Part shown: positions 1 through 7,050 of the stretch, in pieces
Layout of the letters: the number at the start of each line of letters is the position of its first letter
How positions within the stretch are numbered: position 1 is the first letter of the stretch
IMG/VR virus record: IMGVR_UViG_3300042121_000052
Span: 1 to 40,527 of that record
Reading direction: 5' to 3' (one strand)
Length of the DNA stretch: 40,527 nt
Source of the DNA: a virus
Notes under the pieces: model-generated
The model's input: only the letters and a program-made list of their open reading frames with translations
Database searches by the model: none
Told to the model about the DNA's origin: nothing
Position numbers and translations under genes: made by a program

Positions 1-72
1 TCCCTGTGCAACAAACGACGCGGCAACAAACCGCCGCCCCTGGGCCTCGGGCTGCTCTCACGGAACTGGTGA
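1..72 (+). CDS. HNH endonuclease, 3' end (duplicate of the gene end at 40401-40472)
   Basis: The first 72 bases read in frame 1 as the last 23 residues of the HNH nuclease, beginning SLCNKRRGNK and ending SRNW before TGA. They are identical to 40401-40472, so this is not a second gene but the overlap produced by linearising a circular sequence. The full gene is described at 40188-40472. Confidence 0.9.
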   Translation, partial: SLCNKRRGNKPPPLGLGLLSRNW

Positions 73-126
73 GCGTCCCCCCGGGGGTAAGGGGGTCTGA
101 ATCTCTGGGGGTGTGCCGGGGGACCC
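1..126. repeat. Terminal redundancy, left copy
   Basis: Bases 1-126 are identical to 40401-40526; the final base differs (G at 127, A at 40527). The natural reading is a circular assembly cut open with an overlap, which means the true genome is about 40,400 bp. A real terminal repeat of this length cannot be excluded from sequence alone. Confidence 0.85.
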
Positions 127-233
127 GAGTCGCCGGCAGTGGTCCGTCTCCCCCCGGGGGTCGGGCCGGGGTCGCGCGTCTAATAACTGTGGACGAAAAC
201 TGTGGAAACTGTGGACAAAGGGGGGGCGGCGCG
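73..233. other. Candidate packaging (cos) region between HNH and terminase genes
   Basis: This gap without a convincing gene lies exactly between the HNH nuclease and the small terminase gene, where cos-packaging actinophages and HK97-like phages carry their cohesive-end site. It contains two exact copies of TCCCCCCGGGGGT (76-88 and 149-161), each with a palindromic GC core, followed by a run of TGTGGA-type repeats (188-218). Location is seen; the cos function is inferred from gene order. Confidence 0.45.
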
Positions 234-252
234 GTGGTGCTGCGGTGGATAA
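188..252 (+). promoter_or_regulatory. Cluster of DnaA-box-like repeats
   Basis: TGTGGACGA (188-196), TGTGGAAAC (201-209), TGTGGACAA (210-218) and GGTGGATAA (244-252) lie in one orientation. TGTGGACAA is the exact complement of TTGTCCACA, the DnaA box preferred in high-GC actinobacteria; the others are degenerate. They could bind host DnaA as an origin or regulatory site, or be terminase-binding repeats next to cos. Function is inferred. Confidence 0.4.
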
Positions 253-344
253 CGGCCGGTCTGGTCCTGGCGGCCGGGCTGGTGTTGGCGGGGCTGGGGT
301 TCCTGCGGTGGTTCGTGCGGGAGCTGGCCCGGTGGGAGGACTGA
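234..344 (+). CDS. Small single-pass membrane protein
   Basis: About 36 residues (36 codons plus stop), mostly one hydrophobic helix (LRWITAGLVLAAGLVLAGLGFL) followed by a short charged tail (RELARWED). I chose GTG 234 (237 also possible) because a purine-rich AAAGGGGGG lies about 8 bases upstream; an in-frame GTG at 189 has no ribosome site and lies in the repeat cluster. The stop is 3 bases before the small terminase start, suggesting co-translation. The role is unknown; small membrane proteins upstream of terminase are seen in other actinophages. Confidence 0.45.
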   Translation: MVLRWITAGLVLAAGLVLAGLGFLRWFVRELARWED

Positions 345-347
345 GGC

Positions 348-662
348 GTGGACATATGGACGACGACGAATGACTCGGTTCAAGCGGCGAAGCAGGCCGG
401 GCAGATTACCGACGCGGACGAGGGCGCGGTTGCCGTGCTCTTGCAAATGGCCGAACGGCTGGACGATCCGGACTATCCGGTCATTGACGGCCGGTTCGAT
501 AACGTCACGCAGGCGCTGTATCTGAAGTACTGCGAACAGCTCGGGCTGACGCCGGCGGGCCGGAAGGCGCTGGACTCGAAGAAGGAGGCCGGTGGTGGCA
601 AGCTCGCGCAGCTCCGGGCGATCCAAGGCGGGGCCGGCGGGACGCGGAAGCGCTCCGGCTAG
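348..662 (+). CDS. terS: Terminase small subunit (P27-like)
   Basis: This 104-residue protein is expected to recognise the packaging site and load the large subunit onto phage DNA. Its middle (VIDGRFDNVTQALYLKYCEQL) and the following GLTPAGRKAL match the C-terminal 'GLTP' signature of P27-family small terminases, and the gene lies directly before the large terminase. GTG 348 is used; the 3' end overlaps the large-subunit start. The tail is basic (RKRSG). The assignment rests on the motif and gene order. A second P27-like protein is encoded at 36479-36880. Confidence 0.75.
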   Translation: MDIWTTTNDSVQAAKQAGQITDADEGAVAVLLQMAERLDDPDYPVIDGRFDNVTQALYLKYCEQLGLTPAGRKALDSKKEAGGGKLAQLRAIQGGAGGTRKRSG

Positions 663-2247
663 GCTCTACGGGGACGAGGTCCCGCGGATTTTCACGCCGC
701 CGCTGCGGCGCCTGACGCCGCGGACGTCGGCGGGGTTCGCGTGCATCGACTTCGCGGAGGGTGTCCTCGGCCTGGTGCTGTTCCCCTGGCAGAAGTGGTT
801 CCTGATCCATGCGCTGGAGCTGCTGCCGGACGGGTCTTTCCGTTTCCGGACGGTCGTGTTGCTAGTGGCGCGGCAGAACGGGAAAAGCACACTAGCGCAG
901 GTCCTCGCCCTGTTTTTCATGTATGTGCGGGCGGCGCGGCTGGTGATCGGCACGGCGCAGAACTTGGACATCGCGGAGGAGGTTTGGGCCGGCGCTGTTG
1001 AGATAGCGGAGGAATGCCCGGAGCTGGCCTCGGAAATCAAGCGGGTCAATCAGACGAACGGGAAAAAGTCCCTGGACCTGGTGCGGGGGGAACGGTACAA
1101 GGTGCAGACGGCGTCCCGGCGGGGCGGCCGCGGCCTGTCCGGGGACCTGATCCTGCTGGACGAGCTGCGGGAGCATCAAAGCTGGGACGCGTGGGGCGCG
1201 ATCACGAAAACGACGATGGCCCGGGCCCTGGCCCTGATCCTGGCCCTGTCGAATGCCGGGGACGCGTCCTCGCTGGTGCTGCGGTACCTGCGGAAAATGG
1301 CGCACGCCGCGCTCGGGGACCCGGACGGGATCAACGCGGACGGCCTCGGGCTGCTCGAGGTGGTCGAGGCGGTCCCGGAGGACCTGGTCGAGGACGCGCC
1401 GGACGCCGAGGACGATTCGCTGGGGATCTTCGAGTGGTCGGCGCCGCCGGGCTGCTCCCTGGATGACCGGGCCGGCTGGGCGGCGGCCAATCCGTCGCTG
1501 GGCTACGCGATCACGGAGCGGGCGATCGCCTCGGCACGCAAGACGGACCCCGAATGGGTGTTCCGGACGGAGGTCCTGTGCCAGTGGAACGACGGCACCA
1601 CGGAGGGACCGTTCCCCACGGGGTCCTGGGAGGCGGGCATCGATCCGGCCTCGGGCATCCCGGCGGCGGCACCGGTGACGTACTGCCTGGACACGGAACA
1701 CGACAGGACCCGGTCCTATATCGCGGCCGCGGGCCGCCGGGCAGACGGTGACGTGCACGTGGAAATCGTCGCGGCCCGGTACGGGGTCGAGTGGGCGCTG
1801 GACTGGTTCGCCGAACGCGCGGCCCCCGAGACCCCTTTGCGGGTGGTGGTGCAGGCGCGCGGCGCGCCGGTGTCGGCGCTGCTGCCGGAGCTGCAGGCGC
1901 TTGAGCACGTGGAAGTGGTCGAATGGGCCGGGCCGGCGCTGGGTGCCGGGTGCGGGAAGCTGTATGACGGGGTCAAGGCGCACCTGTGGGTGCCGGACCC
2001 GGTCGAGGGCGAGACGGAGGCGGACCGGCCGGTGCGGGTGTGGCATCTGCCGCAGCCGGTCCTGGACCTGGCGGCGGCGACGGCGGTGACGAAACCGCTG
2101 GGGGACGCGTGGTGCTGGAACCGGAAGGCGTCCCCGTACGGGGCGGCGGCGATCACGGCGGCGACGGGGGCGGCGTGGGACGTTCTGCTGCCGGTCGAGG
2201 CGGCGGCGGTGTCGGCGTATGAGGCCGGGGACCTGATGGTCGTCTGA
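592..2247 (+). CDS. terL: Terminase large subunit
   Basis: ATP-driven packaging motor and nuclease, about 551 residues, Terminase_1 type. The ATPase part carries a Walker A variant VARQNGKST, a Walker B LILLDEL followed by REH, and a coupling segment ALSNAG. The nuclease part contains the acidic strand YCLDTEHDRT and later conserved acidic positions. AAGGAGG at 582-588 supports GTG 592 or 595, giving a 68-71 base overlap with the small subunit; an Arg-rich lead of about 25 residues precedes the conserved LYGDEVPRIFTPP, so the exact start is uncertain. The stop is followed at once by the 8-bp repeat array. Confidence 0.93.
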   Translation: MVASSRSSGRSKAGPAGRGSAPARLYGDEVPRIFTPPLRRLTPRTSAGFACIDFAEGVLGLVLFPWQKWFLIHALELLPDGSFRFRTVVLLVARQNGKSTLAQVLALFFMYVRAARLVIGTAQNLDIAEEVWAGAVEIAEECPELASEIKRVNQTNGKKSLDLVRGERYKVQTASRRGGRGLSGDLILLDELREHQSWDAWGAITKTTMARALALILALSNAGDASSLVLRYLRKMAHAALGDPDGINADGLGLLEVVEAVPEDLVEDAPDAEDDSLGIFEWSAPPGCSLDDRAGWAAANPSLGYAITERAIASARKTDPEWVFRTEVLCQWNDGTTEGPFPTGSWEAGIDPASGIPAAAPVTYCLDTEHDRTRSYIAAAGRRADGDVHVEIVAARYGVEWALDWFAERAAPETPLRVVVQARGAPVSALLPELQALEHVEVVEWAGPALGAGCGKLYDGVKAHLWVPDPVEGETEADRPVRVWHLPQPVLDLAAATAVTKPLGDAWCWNRKASPYGAAAITAATGAAWDVLLPVEAAAVSAYEAGDLMVV

Positions 2248-2254
2248 GGATTTT

Positions 2255-2382
2255 ACGGGTTTACGTGGACGCGGGAACACGCTGACGCGTGGTTACGTGT
2301 TTGCGTGTGCACTTGGAAACGGGAAAACGTGGTGACGTGTTGACGGGATCACGTGGACACGTGGAAGGGGTTACGCGTGACG
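2255..2382 (+). repeat. 8-bp-phased repeat array; candidate distal partition site (parS)
   Basis: Starting at 2255 the sequence divides into consecutive 8-bp units with core RCGTG or close variants: ACGGGTTT, ACGTGGAC, GCGGGAAC, ACGCTGAC, GCGTGGTT, ACGTGTTT, GCGTGTGC, ACTTGGAA, ACGGGAAA, ACGTGGTG, ACGTGTTG, ACGGGATC, ACGTGGAC, ACGTGGAA, one degenerate unit (2367), then GCGTGACG. The phase never slips over 128 bp. Matching units flank parAB at 23516-23603 and 24502-24525. Phage parS sites made of direct 8-bp repeats bound by a ribbon-helix-helix ParB are known from mycobacteriophage RedRock. The array fills the gap between terL and the next gene, and the last units cover that gene's start. Confidence 0.75.
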
Positions 2383-2664
2383 GTGGAACTGTGGGTCCTC
2401 GCCGGGCTGGTGCTGCTGCTGGCCGCCGCCGGGGTCGCGGGCCGGTATGCGGCCGCGCACCTGGGCTGGCGGGTGCTGTACGCGCGGCGGGTGGTGGTGA
2501 ACCTGAAAACGGGCCGGGCCCTGGACGGGCTGCTGGTGCGGCGGGCCGGGGATCTGCTGTTCCTGCGGGAGGCGACGGCGCTGGAGCCGGGCGCGGAGCC
2601 GGTGCGGCTGGACGGGGACGCCGTCGTGGGCCGGGCCGATATCGACTTTATCCAGGCACTGTGA
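2377..2664 (+). CDS. Conserved small membrane protein between terminase and portal
   Basis: 95 residues: one N-terminal transmembrane helix (VLAGLVLLLAAAGVAGRY), then a soluble part with a small beta fold, NLKTGRALDGLLVRR and GRADIDFIQ. Proteins with a membrane anchor and a 'LKTGR..G.L..R..D' segment ending in 'DFIQ' sit between terminase and portal in many actinophages; their job is unknown. I chose GTG 2377 because GGAAGGGG (2363-2370) lies 6 bases upstream; GTG 2353 would begin inside the repeat array. Binding of a ParB-like protein to that array could block this ribosome site's transcript. Confidence 0.75.
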   Translation: MTVELWVLAGLVLLLAAAGVAGRYAAAHLGWRVLYARRVVVNLKTGRALDGLLVRRAGDLLFLREATALEPGAEPVRLDGDAVVGRADIDFIQAL

Positions 2665-2682
2665 GCGGGCGGGGGTGGACTA

Positions 2683-4617
2683 GTGGCTTTCGGGGTTTCT
2701 GAGGGCACGATGCGGGGCCTTGCACGGCCCGCGTCCCTGCCGGCGTCCTCGCTGCGCCTGGCGGACGACTTCACGGCGGACTATGCGGCGCTGTGGCGCT
2801 CCCAGGGCGCGGTGCGGACCGTGGTGGATTTTCTGGGCCGCAACATTGCCTCCCTCGGGCTGCATCATTACCGGCGGGTCTCGGACACGGACCGGGAGCG
2901 GCTGGCCGGCTCGGACGTGGCCCGGCTGCTGGGCCGGCCCAATCCGGCGACGACGCGGTACCGGATGCTGGACGCGCTGGTGCGGGACCTGGGCATCTAT
3001 GACCGGGCGTACTGGCTGAAGGGCAAATCGGAGGGCGGCCGGTTCCTGCTGCGGCTGCCCCCGAAGATGGTCAAGCCGGTGGGTGAGGCGTGGATGTGGC
3101 CGGACGCGTTCGAGGTCGCGGGGAACAAGGGCCGGAAGGTGTTCCCGGCCGATCAGGTGGTGCACTTTAGGGGCTACGCGCCGGACGGTGACCTGGCCGG
3201 GTCCCCCCCTATCGAGGCGCTGCGCCGGGTCCTGTCGGAGGAATACGAGGCCGGCCGGATGCGGGAGCAGACTCTGCGCAACGGGGCCCGGGCGTCCGGG
3301 TACCTGGAACGGCCGGCGGCGGCGCCGGTCTGGTCGGAGACGGCGTCGGAGCGGTTCAAGCGGTCCTGGCGGTCCCAGTACACGGGCGGCGGGCCGGAGG
3401 CCGGCGGGACCCCGGTACTCGAGGACGGCATGAAATTCGTGTCGGCGTCCCAGACGGCCGAACAGCTCCAGTACATCGAGGCGCGCAAGCTGACCCGGGA
3501 AGAGGTCGCGGCGGCGTTCTTCATCCCGCCAACCATGGTCGGGATCATGGACTCGGCCACGTTCTCGAACATCAAAGAACAGCACAAACACCTGTACCAG
3601 GACACGCTCGGGCCGTGGCTGTCGATGATCGTGGACGAGCTGAATCTGCAACTGCTGGGCGATTTTGACGACGCCGAAGACACCTATCTGGAGTTCAACC
3701 TCGCGGAGAAACTGCGGGGGTCCTTCGAGGAACAGGCCGCGCAGATTCAGGCCAGTGTGGGCGGTCCGTGGATGACCCGGAACGAGGCGCGGGCGATGAA
3801 CAATCTGCCGGCGATCGAGGGCGGGGACGAGCTGATTGTGCCGCTGAACGTGGTCGAGGGCGGGCAGGCGTCCCCCCAGGACTCGGCCCCGGACACGGGC
3901 GCTCTGGCCGGGCCGCGCCGTGCACTGAAGGCGCTGGCGCGGGTCAAGGACGGCCCCGAGTTGTCCGACGCGGACCGGGCCGCGGCGGTGGAGCTGTTCG
4001 CGGCGTACTTCGAGCGGCAGGGCCGGACCGTGGTCCCGGCTGCGGCCGCCGGTGCTGACTGGTGGGACGGCGAACGGTGGAACCGGGAGCTGGCGGCGGA
4101 CCTGGAGGACTTCGCGCTGACCCTGACGGCGAAGGTGGGCAGGGCGCAGGCGGAGGCGCTGGGCTTCGAGCCGGGCGAGTACGACACGGAGCGGACCCTG
4201 GCGTTCCTGGCCGCGGTGGCCCAATCCCGGGCGGAGCTGGTGAATGCGGCCACGGAGCGGCAAATCGCGGAGGCGCTGGACGGGGCGGAGGACACGGACC
4301 GGGCCGCGGCGGCGGGGGCGGTGTTCGCGGCTGCGGTCGCGCAGCGTGCCGGGGCGGCCGGCGGTGCCCTGGCGGTGAACCTGGCCTCCTTCGCCTCGGT
4401 GGAGGCGGGCCGGAAACTGGCCGGGGACTCGCTGGTCAAGACGTGGCGGACGACGTCGGCCAACCCTCGGGCGGCGCACCGGGCGATGAACGGGGAAACG
4501 GTGCCCATCGGGGAGCTGTTCTCGAACGGGCTGAACTGGCCGGGGGACCCGGCGGAGGGCGCGGACGACGTGGCCGGCTGCGAATGCACGGTCGTCATAT
4601 CGCGCGCGGACAACTAG
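2683..4617 (+). CDS. Portal protein fused to a MuF-like minor head domain
   Basis: 644 residues. The first 400 or so form an HK97-type portal (Phage_portal): SQGAVRTVVDFLGRNIASL, IYDRAYWLKG, FRGYAPDGDLAGSPPIEALR, and the C-terminal clip/wing region ending IPPTMVGIMD and NLPAIEGGDEL. A further 200 residues end in a MuF signature: KTWRTTSANPRAAHRAMNGE, then LNWPGDPAEGADDVAGCECT. In most phages these are two genes; here one chain gives twelve portals each with a tethered MuF domain inside the head, which is known in other actinophages. GTG 2683; only a weak GGGGG ribosome site is seen. Confidence 0.92.
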   Translation: MAFGVSEGTMRGLARPASLPASSLRLADDFTADYAALWRSQGAVRTVVDFLGRNIASLGLHHYRRVSDTDRERLAGSDVARLLGRPNPATTRYRMLDALVRDLGIYDRAYWLKGKSEGGRFLLRLPPKMVKPVGEAWMWPDAFEVAGNKGRKVFPADQVVHFRGYAPDGDLAGSPPIEALRRVLSEEYEAGRMREQTLRNGARASGYLERPAAAPVWSETASERFKRSWRSQYTGGGPEAGGTPVLEDGMKFVSASQTAEQLQYIEARKLTREEVAAAFFIPPTMVGIMDSATFSNIKEQHKHLYQDTLGPWLSMIVDELNLQLLGDFDDAEDTYLEFNLAEKLRGSFEEQAAQIQASVGGPWMTRNEARAMNNLPAIEGGDELIVPLNVVEGGQASPQDSAPDTGALAGPRRALKALARVKDGPELSDADRAAAVELFAAYFERQGRTVVPAAAAGADWWDGERWNRELAADLEDFALTLTAKVGRAQAEALGFEPGEYDTERTLAFLAAVAQSRAELVNAATERQIAEALDGAEDTDRAAAAGAVFAAAVAQRAGAAGGALAVNLASFASVEAGRKLAGDSLVKTWRTTSANPRAAHRAMNGETVPIGELFSNGLNWPGDPAEGADDVAGCECTVVISRADN

Positions 4618-4635
4618 GGCCGGAAGGGGCTAGTC

Positions 4636-5388
4636 ATGAAAACGAAGGACCTGGCGGTCGAGGTCAAGGCCGGGCCGGAGGACGGGCTGGAGGAGGGCCA
4701 GTTCGAGGCGTACGCGTCCGTTTTCGGGAACGTGGACAGTTACGGGGACGTCGTCCAGCGCGGCGCGTTCACGAACACGCTGGCGGAGTGGGCGGCGTCG
4801 GGCAATTTCCTGCCGGTCCTGTTCGGGCACAACATGGCCGACCCGGACTTCAACCTCGGGCACGTGGTCACCGCGGCGGAGGACGAACGCGGGCTGCGGG
4901 TGCGCGGGCAACTGGATATGGACTCGCCGAAGGCGGCGCAGGTGCACCGGATGCTCAAGGGCCGGCGGCTGTCCCAGCTGTCGTTCGCGTACGACGTCGT
5001 CCGCGGCTCCTGGGGGCAGCTTGACGGGGCGGACGTGTACGAGCTGCACGAGGTCAAGTTGTACGAGGTGTCGCTGGTGACGATCGGGGCGAATCAGGAA
5101 ACGGAGGTCCTGGCGGTGAAAACGGCGGCGGAGTCGCTGGCCGGCGGGGTCAAGGAGGGCCGGGTCATTTCGGCCGCGAACCTGGAGTCTCTGCGCAGCG
5201 CGCGGGATTCCATCGACAGTGTCCTGGCCGCCGCGGAGGCGGGCCAGGGTGAAGGCAAGGCCAGCGGTAATGGCCTCGAGGTCAAGGACGAGGGCGCCGA
5301 ACGCGTCAAGTTCGAGGACCCGGGCCCGAGTCCGTCCGTCTTGGCATGGGAGGCGCTGGAAGCGGAACTTGCCGCCGAAGGCGTCTAG
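4636..5388 (+). CDS. Capsid maturation protease (HK97 prohead protease, S78)
   Basis: 250 residues. It cleaves scaffold or delta-domain residues from the capsid protein during head maturation. The N-terminal ASVFGNVDSYGDVVQRGAF, His in LFGHN (about residue 65), Ser in RLSQLSFAYDV (about 113-116) and the acidic YELHEVKLYEVSLV segment fit the S78 Ser-His catalytic scheme. The last 80 residues are charged and helical and may act as scaffold. GGAAGGGG precedes ATG 4636 by about 8 bases. A terminator-like hairpin follows before the capsid gene. Confidence 0.93.
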   Translation: MKTKDLAVEVKAGPEDGLEEGQFEAYASVFGNVDSYGDVVQRGAFTNTLAEWAASGNFLPVLFGHNMADPDFNLGHVVTAAEDERGLRVRGQLDMDSPKAAQVHRMLKGRRLSQLSFAYDVVRGSWGQLDGADVYELHEVKLYEVSLVTIGANQETEVLAVKTAAESLAGGVKEGRVISAANLESLRSARDSIDSVLAAAEAGQGEGKASGNGLEVKDEGAERVKFEDPGPSPSVLAWEALEAELAAEGV

Positions 5389-5390
5389 GT

Positions 5391-5405
5391 ACAACACAAC
5401 ACAAC
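5391..5405 (+). repeat. Short tandem repeat (ACAAC)3
   Basis: Three tandem ACAAC units lie immediately after the protease stop codon, directly before a terminator-like hairpin. The C- and A-rich, unstructured stretch resembles a rho-utilisation or ribosome-clearance segment, but its role is not known. Confidence 0.5.
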
Positions 5406-5413
5406 ACACGGGA

Positions 5414-5446
5414 ACCGTCCGGGCAGGAATGCCGGGCGGTTTTTTC
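5414..5446 (+). terminator. Hairpin plus T-run between protease and major capsid genes
   Basis: Arms ACCGTCCGGGCA and TGCCGGGCGGT pair around the loop GGAA with one bulge, followed by TTTTTT. This is a standard intrinsic terminator on the + strand. It lies only 20 bases before the capsid start, so it may trim or stabilise the abundant capsid mRNA's 5' end rather than stop late transcription fully. Confidence 0.75.
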
Positions 5447-5465
5447 ATGCCACGAGGAGGGCATC

Positions 5466-6767
5466 ATGTCGGAGAAAATTCGCCGGCTGCAGGAGGCTGC
5501 GGCGGCGGCAGCGAAGCGGGCCCGGGAGGTCGCTGAAAAAGCGGACGCCGAAGGCCGGACCATGACGGAGGACGAGTCCGCCGATTACCGGAAGCATTTC
5601 GCGGAGGCGTCGGAGGGCCTGGAGCGTCTGCGGGCGGCCAAGGCCGACGAGGCGATCCTGTCCGATGCGCGGGCCCTGGCCGCGGAGATCGGGGAACCGG
5701 CGGCCGCGGACGTGGACGCGCAGAAGGAGGCGGGCGCCCTGCGCCGGGTCAAGAGTCTTGGCCTGCAGGTTGTGTCCTCGGCGCAGTTCAAGGCGGCCAT
5801 GGCACCGTTCGCGGGCCGGGTCCCGGAGAAGGCGCGATTCCAGACGGACCCCATCGCGGTCAAGGGACTGTTCACGGGCACGGATTCGGAGTCCGCGGGC
5901 GTGTTCGTCACGCCGGACGATACGGGGATTCTGGAGCTGTTGGGCCGGCGCGCGCTGACCCTGCGGGACGCCATTTCGGTGCGCCGGACGGGTTCGGACA
6001 CGGTGGAGTACGTGCGGCAGACTGCGCACACGAACAACGCCGCCCCGGTCCCGGAGGCCACGTCCACGGCGCCTATCGGTGACGGCACGGGCGGCACGGC
6101 CACGGCGGTCGAGGGCGGCGTCAAGCCGGAAGGCTCCTGGGCGTTCCAGCGGTTCACGGCCACGGTCAAGACCATTGCCGAATGGGTGCCGGCCACGAAG
6201 CGGGCCCTGGCAGACGTCGGGCAGCTCGAGGGCCTGATCAACGACGAGCTGCGCAAGGACATTGCCGAAGCGGAGGAAAACGAGATCCTCCTCGGCGACG
6301 GCACGGGCGAGCACCTGCCGGGCATCCTGACCACCTCGGGTATCCAGTCCCAGGCGTTTGACAGCAACATCTTTGTCACGGTGCGCAAGGCCATTACCAA
6401 GGCGCGGACCGTGGGGCGTGTCGTGCCGAACGCAGTGGCCCTGAATCCGGTCGACGTCGAAACGATCGATCTGGCCCGGGAAGGCACCAACTCGGGGCAG
6501 TTCCTCGGGGCGGGACCGTTCGCCATGGGTCCGCGGACCCTGTGGGGTCTGCCGGTGCTCGAAACGGAGGCGATCGCCGCCGGCCGCGGCCTGGTGGGCG
6601 ACTTTTCCAAGGCGGTCCTGTGGGACCGGGAGCAAACCACGGTGACCATGACCGATTCTCACGATGACTTTTTCATCCGGAACATGGTCGCGGTCCTCGC
6701 GGAGGAACGGGTCGCGTTCGGCGTGACCCGGCCCACGGCGTTCGTGGACACGGACGTCGCCGCATAA
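5466..6767 (+). CDS. Major capsid protein (HK97 fold)
   Basis: 433 residues. The N-terminal 100 or so residues are Ala/Glu/Arg-rich coiled coil (IRRLQEAAAAAAKRAREVAEKA), typical of an HK97 delta (scaffold) domain removed by the upstream protease. The remaining domain has HK97 features: TGTDSESAGVFVTPDD, the E-loop region with VPEATSTAPIGDG, WVPATKRALADV, and a C-terminal VAVLAEERVAFGVTRPTAFV. ATG 5466 is chosen for the strong GAGGAGG (5454-5460) upstream; the open frame extends further upstream but only through the terminator hairpin. Confidence 0.95.
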   Translation: MSEKIRRLQEAAAAAAKRAREVAEKADAEGRTMTEDESADYRKHFAEASEGLERLRAAKADEAILSDARALAAEIGEPAAADVDAQKEAGALRRVKSLGLQVVSSAQFKAAMAPFAGRVPEKARFQTDPIAVKGLFTGTDSESAGVFVTPDDTGILELLGRRALTLRDAISVRRTGSDTVEYVRQTAHTNNAAPVPEATSTAPIGDGTGGTATAVEGGVKPEGSWAFQRFTATVKTIAEWVPATKRALADVGQLEGLINDELRKDIAEAEENEILLGDGTGEHLPGILTTSGIQSQAFDSNIFVTVRKAITKARTVGRVVPNAVALNPVDVETIDLAREGTNSGQFLGAGPFAMGPRTLWGLPVLETEAIAAGRGLVGDFSKAVLWDREQTTVTMTDSHDDFFIRNMVAVLAEERVAFGVTRPTAFVDTDVAA

Positions 6768-6771
6768 GACC

Positions 6772-6814
6772 GGACGCGGGGCCCCTGCCCGGGGGTCGGA
6801 TGGGCCCCGCGTCC
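6772..6814 (+). terminator. Strong hairpin after the major capsid gene
   Basis: Perfect 13-bp inverted repeat GGACGCGGGGCCC (6772-6784) and GGGCCCCGCGTCC (6802-6814) around a 17-base loop, starting 5 bases after the capsid stop. No T-run follows, so it is either a T-less terminator, as often proposed in actinobacteria, or a 3' stabiliser of capsid mRNA. Confidence 0.65.
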
Positions 6815-6837
6815 CCTCAACGTAAGGGGGTTCGGTC

Positions 6838-7032
6838 ATGGCCGAACAGCTCACACACTACGACGTCGTCCTGAACGGGATACCGACGACGCTGCGCCTG
6901 TCGGACGCGGACGCGAAAGCGGCCGGGCTGCTGGTGCCCCGAAAGTCCCCGGAGCCGGCGGAGGTCACGCCGGCGGAGGTCAAGGAGGCGGCGCCGCCGC
7001 AGAACAAGTCGCGGAGCGCGGCCAGGAAATAG
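6838..7032 (+). CDS. Small head-region protein, unknown
   Basis: 64 residues. The first half reads like a small beta domain (THYDVVLNGIPTTLRLSDADA); the second half is Pro/Glu/Ala-rich and ends basic (NKSRSAARK). GTAAGGGGG precedes ATG 6838. Small proteins of this type often follow the capsid gene in actinophages and may decorate or complete the head; I do not recognise a specific family. Confidence 0.75.
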   Translation: MAEQLTHYDVVLNGIPTTLRLSDADAKAAGLLVPRKSPEPAEVTPAEVKEAAPPQNKSRSAARK

Positions 7033-7050
7033 GACGGCAGGGGGCGGACC

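Noticed and set aside
6-233. Upstream extension of the small membrane protein frame
   Set aside because: The extension runs through the HNH gene end, the duplicated palindromes and the DnaA-box-like repeats with no ribosome site; only the part from GTG 234 looks like protein.
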